A stretch of 64,000 nt of DNA from the NCBI RefSeq assembly GCF_900103275.1, contig NZ_FNGP01000004.1:248001-312000 (forward strand). The letters run 5' to 3'. A program made the translations under genes and the position numbers. Below are positions 63,441 to 64,000 of the stretch, one piece after another (position 1 is the stretch's first letter; the number at the start of each line of letters is the position of its first letter). The notes under the pieces are model-generated. The model did not search any database and was not told where the DNA came from. It worked only from the letters and a program-made list of their open reading frames with translations. The DNA comes from Tessaracoccus oleiagri. GTDB taxonomy: Bacteria > Actinomycetota > Actinomycetes > Propionibacteriales > Propionibacteriaceae.

Positions 63441-64000
63441 ATGGCTGAACTGACCATCAGTCCAGACGAGATCCGCAGTGCGCTGAACGACTTCGTCTCG
63501 GCGTACAAGCCGGAAGGCGCCAGCAAGACTGAGGTTGGCCGGGTTGTCACGTCGGGCGACGGCATTGCGCGAGTGGAAGGCCTGCCCTCGGCGATGGCCA
63601 ACGAACTCCTGCGCTTCGAGAACGGGACCCTCGGCATCGCCCAGAACCTCGACGAGCGCGAGATCGGCGTCGTCGTGCTGGGCGACTCGGAGGGCATCGA
63701 CGAGGGGTCCGTCGTGCACGGCACCGGCGACGTGCTCTCCGTGCCCGTCGGCGAGGGCTACCTCGGTCGCGTCATCGACGCCATGGGCAACCCGATCGAC
63801 GGCCTCGGCGAGATCGCCGGCATCGACGGACGACGCGCCCTCGAGCTGCAGGCTGCCGGCGTGATGGACCGCCAGGAGGTGCGCGAGCCGCTGCAGACCG
63901 GGCTCAAGGCCATCGACGCGATGACCCCGATCGGTCGCGGCCAGCGCCAGCTGATCATCGGCGACCGCAAGACCGGCAAGACCGCGATCGCGATCGACAC
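63441..64000 (+). CDS. atpA: ATP synthase subunit alpha, cut by window end
   Basis: 186 codons visible. N-terminal region, then [20 protein letters not shown], the beta-barrel, and Walker [14 protein letters not shown] at the very edge. GTAGGA precedes the ATG at 63441. The rest of the gene, and atpG, atpD and atpC, lie beyond. Confidence 0.95.
   Translation, partial: MAELTISPDEIRSALNDFVSAYKPEGASKTEVGRVVTSGDGIARVEGLPSAMANELLRFENGTLGIAQNLDEREIGVVVLGDSEGIDEGSVVHGTGDVLSVPVGEGYLGRVIDAMGNPIDGLGEIAGIDGRRALELQAAGVMDRQEVREPLQTGLKAIDAMTPIGRGQRQLIIGDRKTGKTAIAID

Overview
This is a GC-rich (roughly 70% by eye) chromosomal window from an actinobacterium. The evidence for that is a WhiB1 protein, a RsrA-type zinc anti-sigma factor beside SigH, the ribosomal protein bL37, a homodimeric AceE, the fused 2-oxoglutarate decarboxylase/dehydrogenase Kgd, DUF3052 and DUF6104 genes, and many leaderless starts preceded by TANNNT boxes. 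The order SRAP/aroA/rsgA, then sigH-rsrA-bL37-pdtaS-whiB1, follows the Mycobacterium Rv3219-Rv3228 region. The gene set would suit the Propionibacteriaceae, but that family assignment is inference. Almost all of the window is ordinary core genome. No phage, insertion sequence, integrase or CRISPR array is visible.

Layout. 1-2835: an HNH-nuclease-like gene cut by the window edge and a P1B-type metal ATPase. 2947-3753: a SpoU methyltransferase. 3840-9915: a PucR-type regulator and a 3-hydroxybutyrate/acetoacetate catabolic operon (CoA-transferase A and B, GntP-family permease, dehydrogenase, thiolase). 10025-18445: a YidD-like protein, AceE, a secreted beta-propeller protein, DUF3052 and a tandem-domain phosphofructokinase of eukaryote-like layout. 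18447-27956: a membrane-anchored protein, tRNA-Val, a glycosyltransferase, glutamate synthase (gltBD) and a DUF2332 protein. 27957-32634: an operon of an amino-acid-type ABC importer, a family III CoA-transferase and a crotonase, headed by a leaderless 23-residue peptide with three cysteine codons. 32685-36451: ABC exporter with MarR regulator, CueP copper lipoprotein, sortase. 36491-43386: rsgA-aroA-DoxX, SRAP, sigH-rsrA, bL37, pdtaS, whiB1 and a small membrane protein. 43383-49825: galK, DUF6104, kgd and a mannosyltransferase-like membrane protein. 49849-57637: tRNA-Arg, a lipoprotein, lysA-hom-thrB, rho, rpmE and prfA. 57634-64000: prmC, the Sua5-family gene, the wecA/tagO-like gene and the start of the ATP synthase operon, cut inside atpA.

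The most interesting unit is 27957-32634. The leader peptide has the pattern of actinobacterial cysteine-responsive attenuators (R-x-R-H-x-D followed by clustered Cys codons, here all TGT in a genome that should favour TGC). It sits at the head of a transporter that is co-transcribed with a family III CoA-transferase and a crotonase lacking one of the two usual catalytic glutamates. My inference is a sulfur-acquisition pathway: import of an organosulfur acid, activation to a CoA thioester, and release of sulfur by a crotonase. The substrate cannot be read from the sequence. Other points worth attention are an array of near-identical palindromes behind rpmE, a CRP/FNR-like dyad placed at about -41.5 of the P-ATPase promoter, the tandem PFK, a CPG transport motif in the metal ATPase, and the edge HNH gene whose start codon abuts a 12-bp hairpin.
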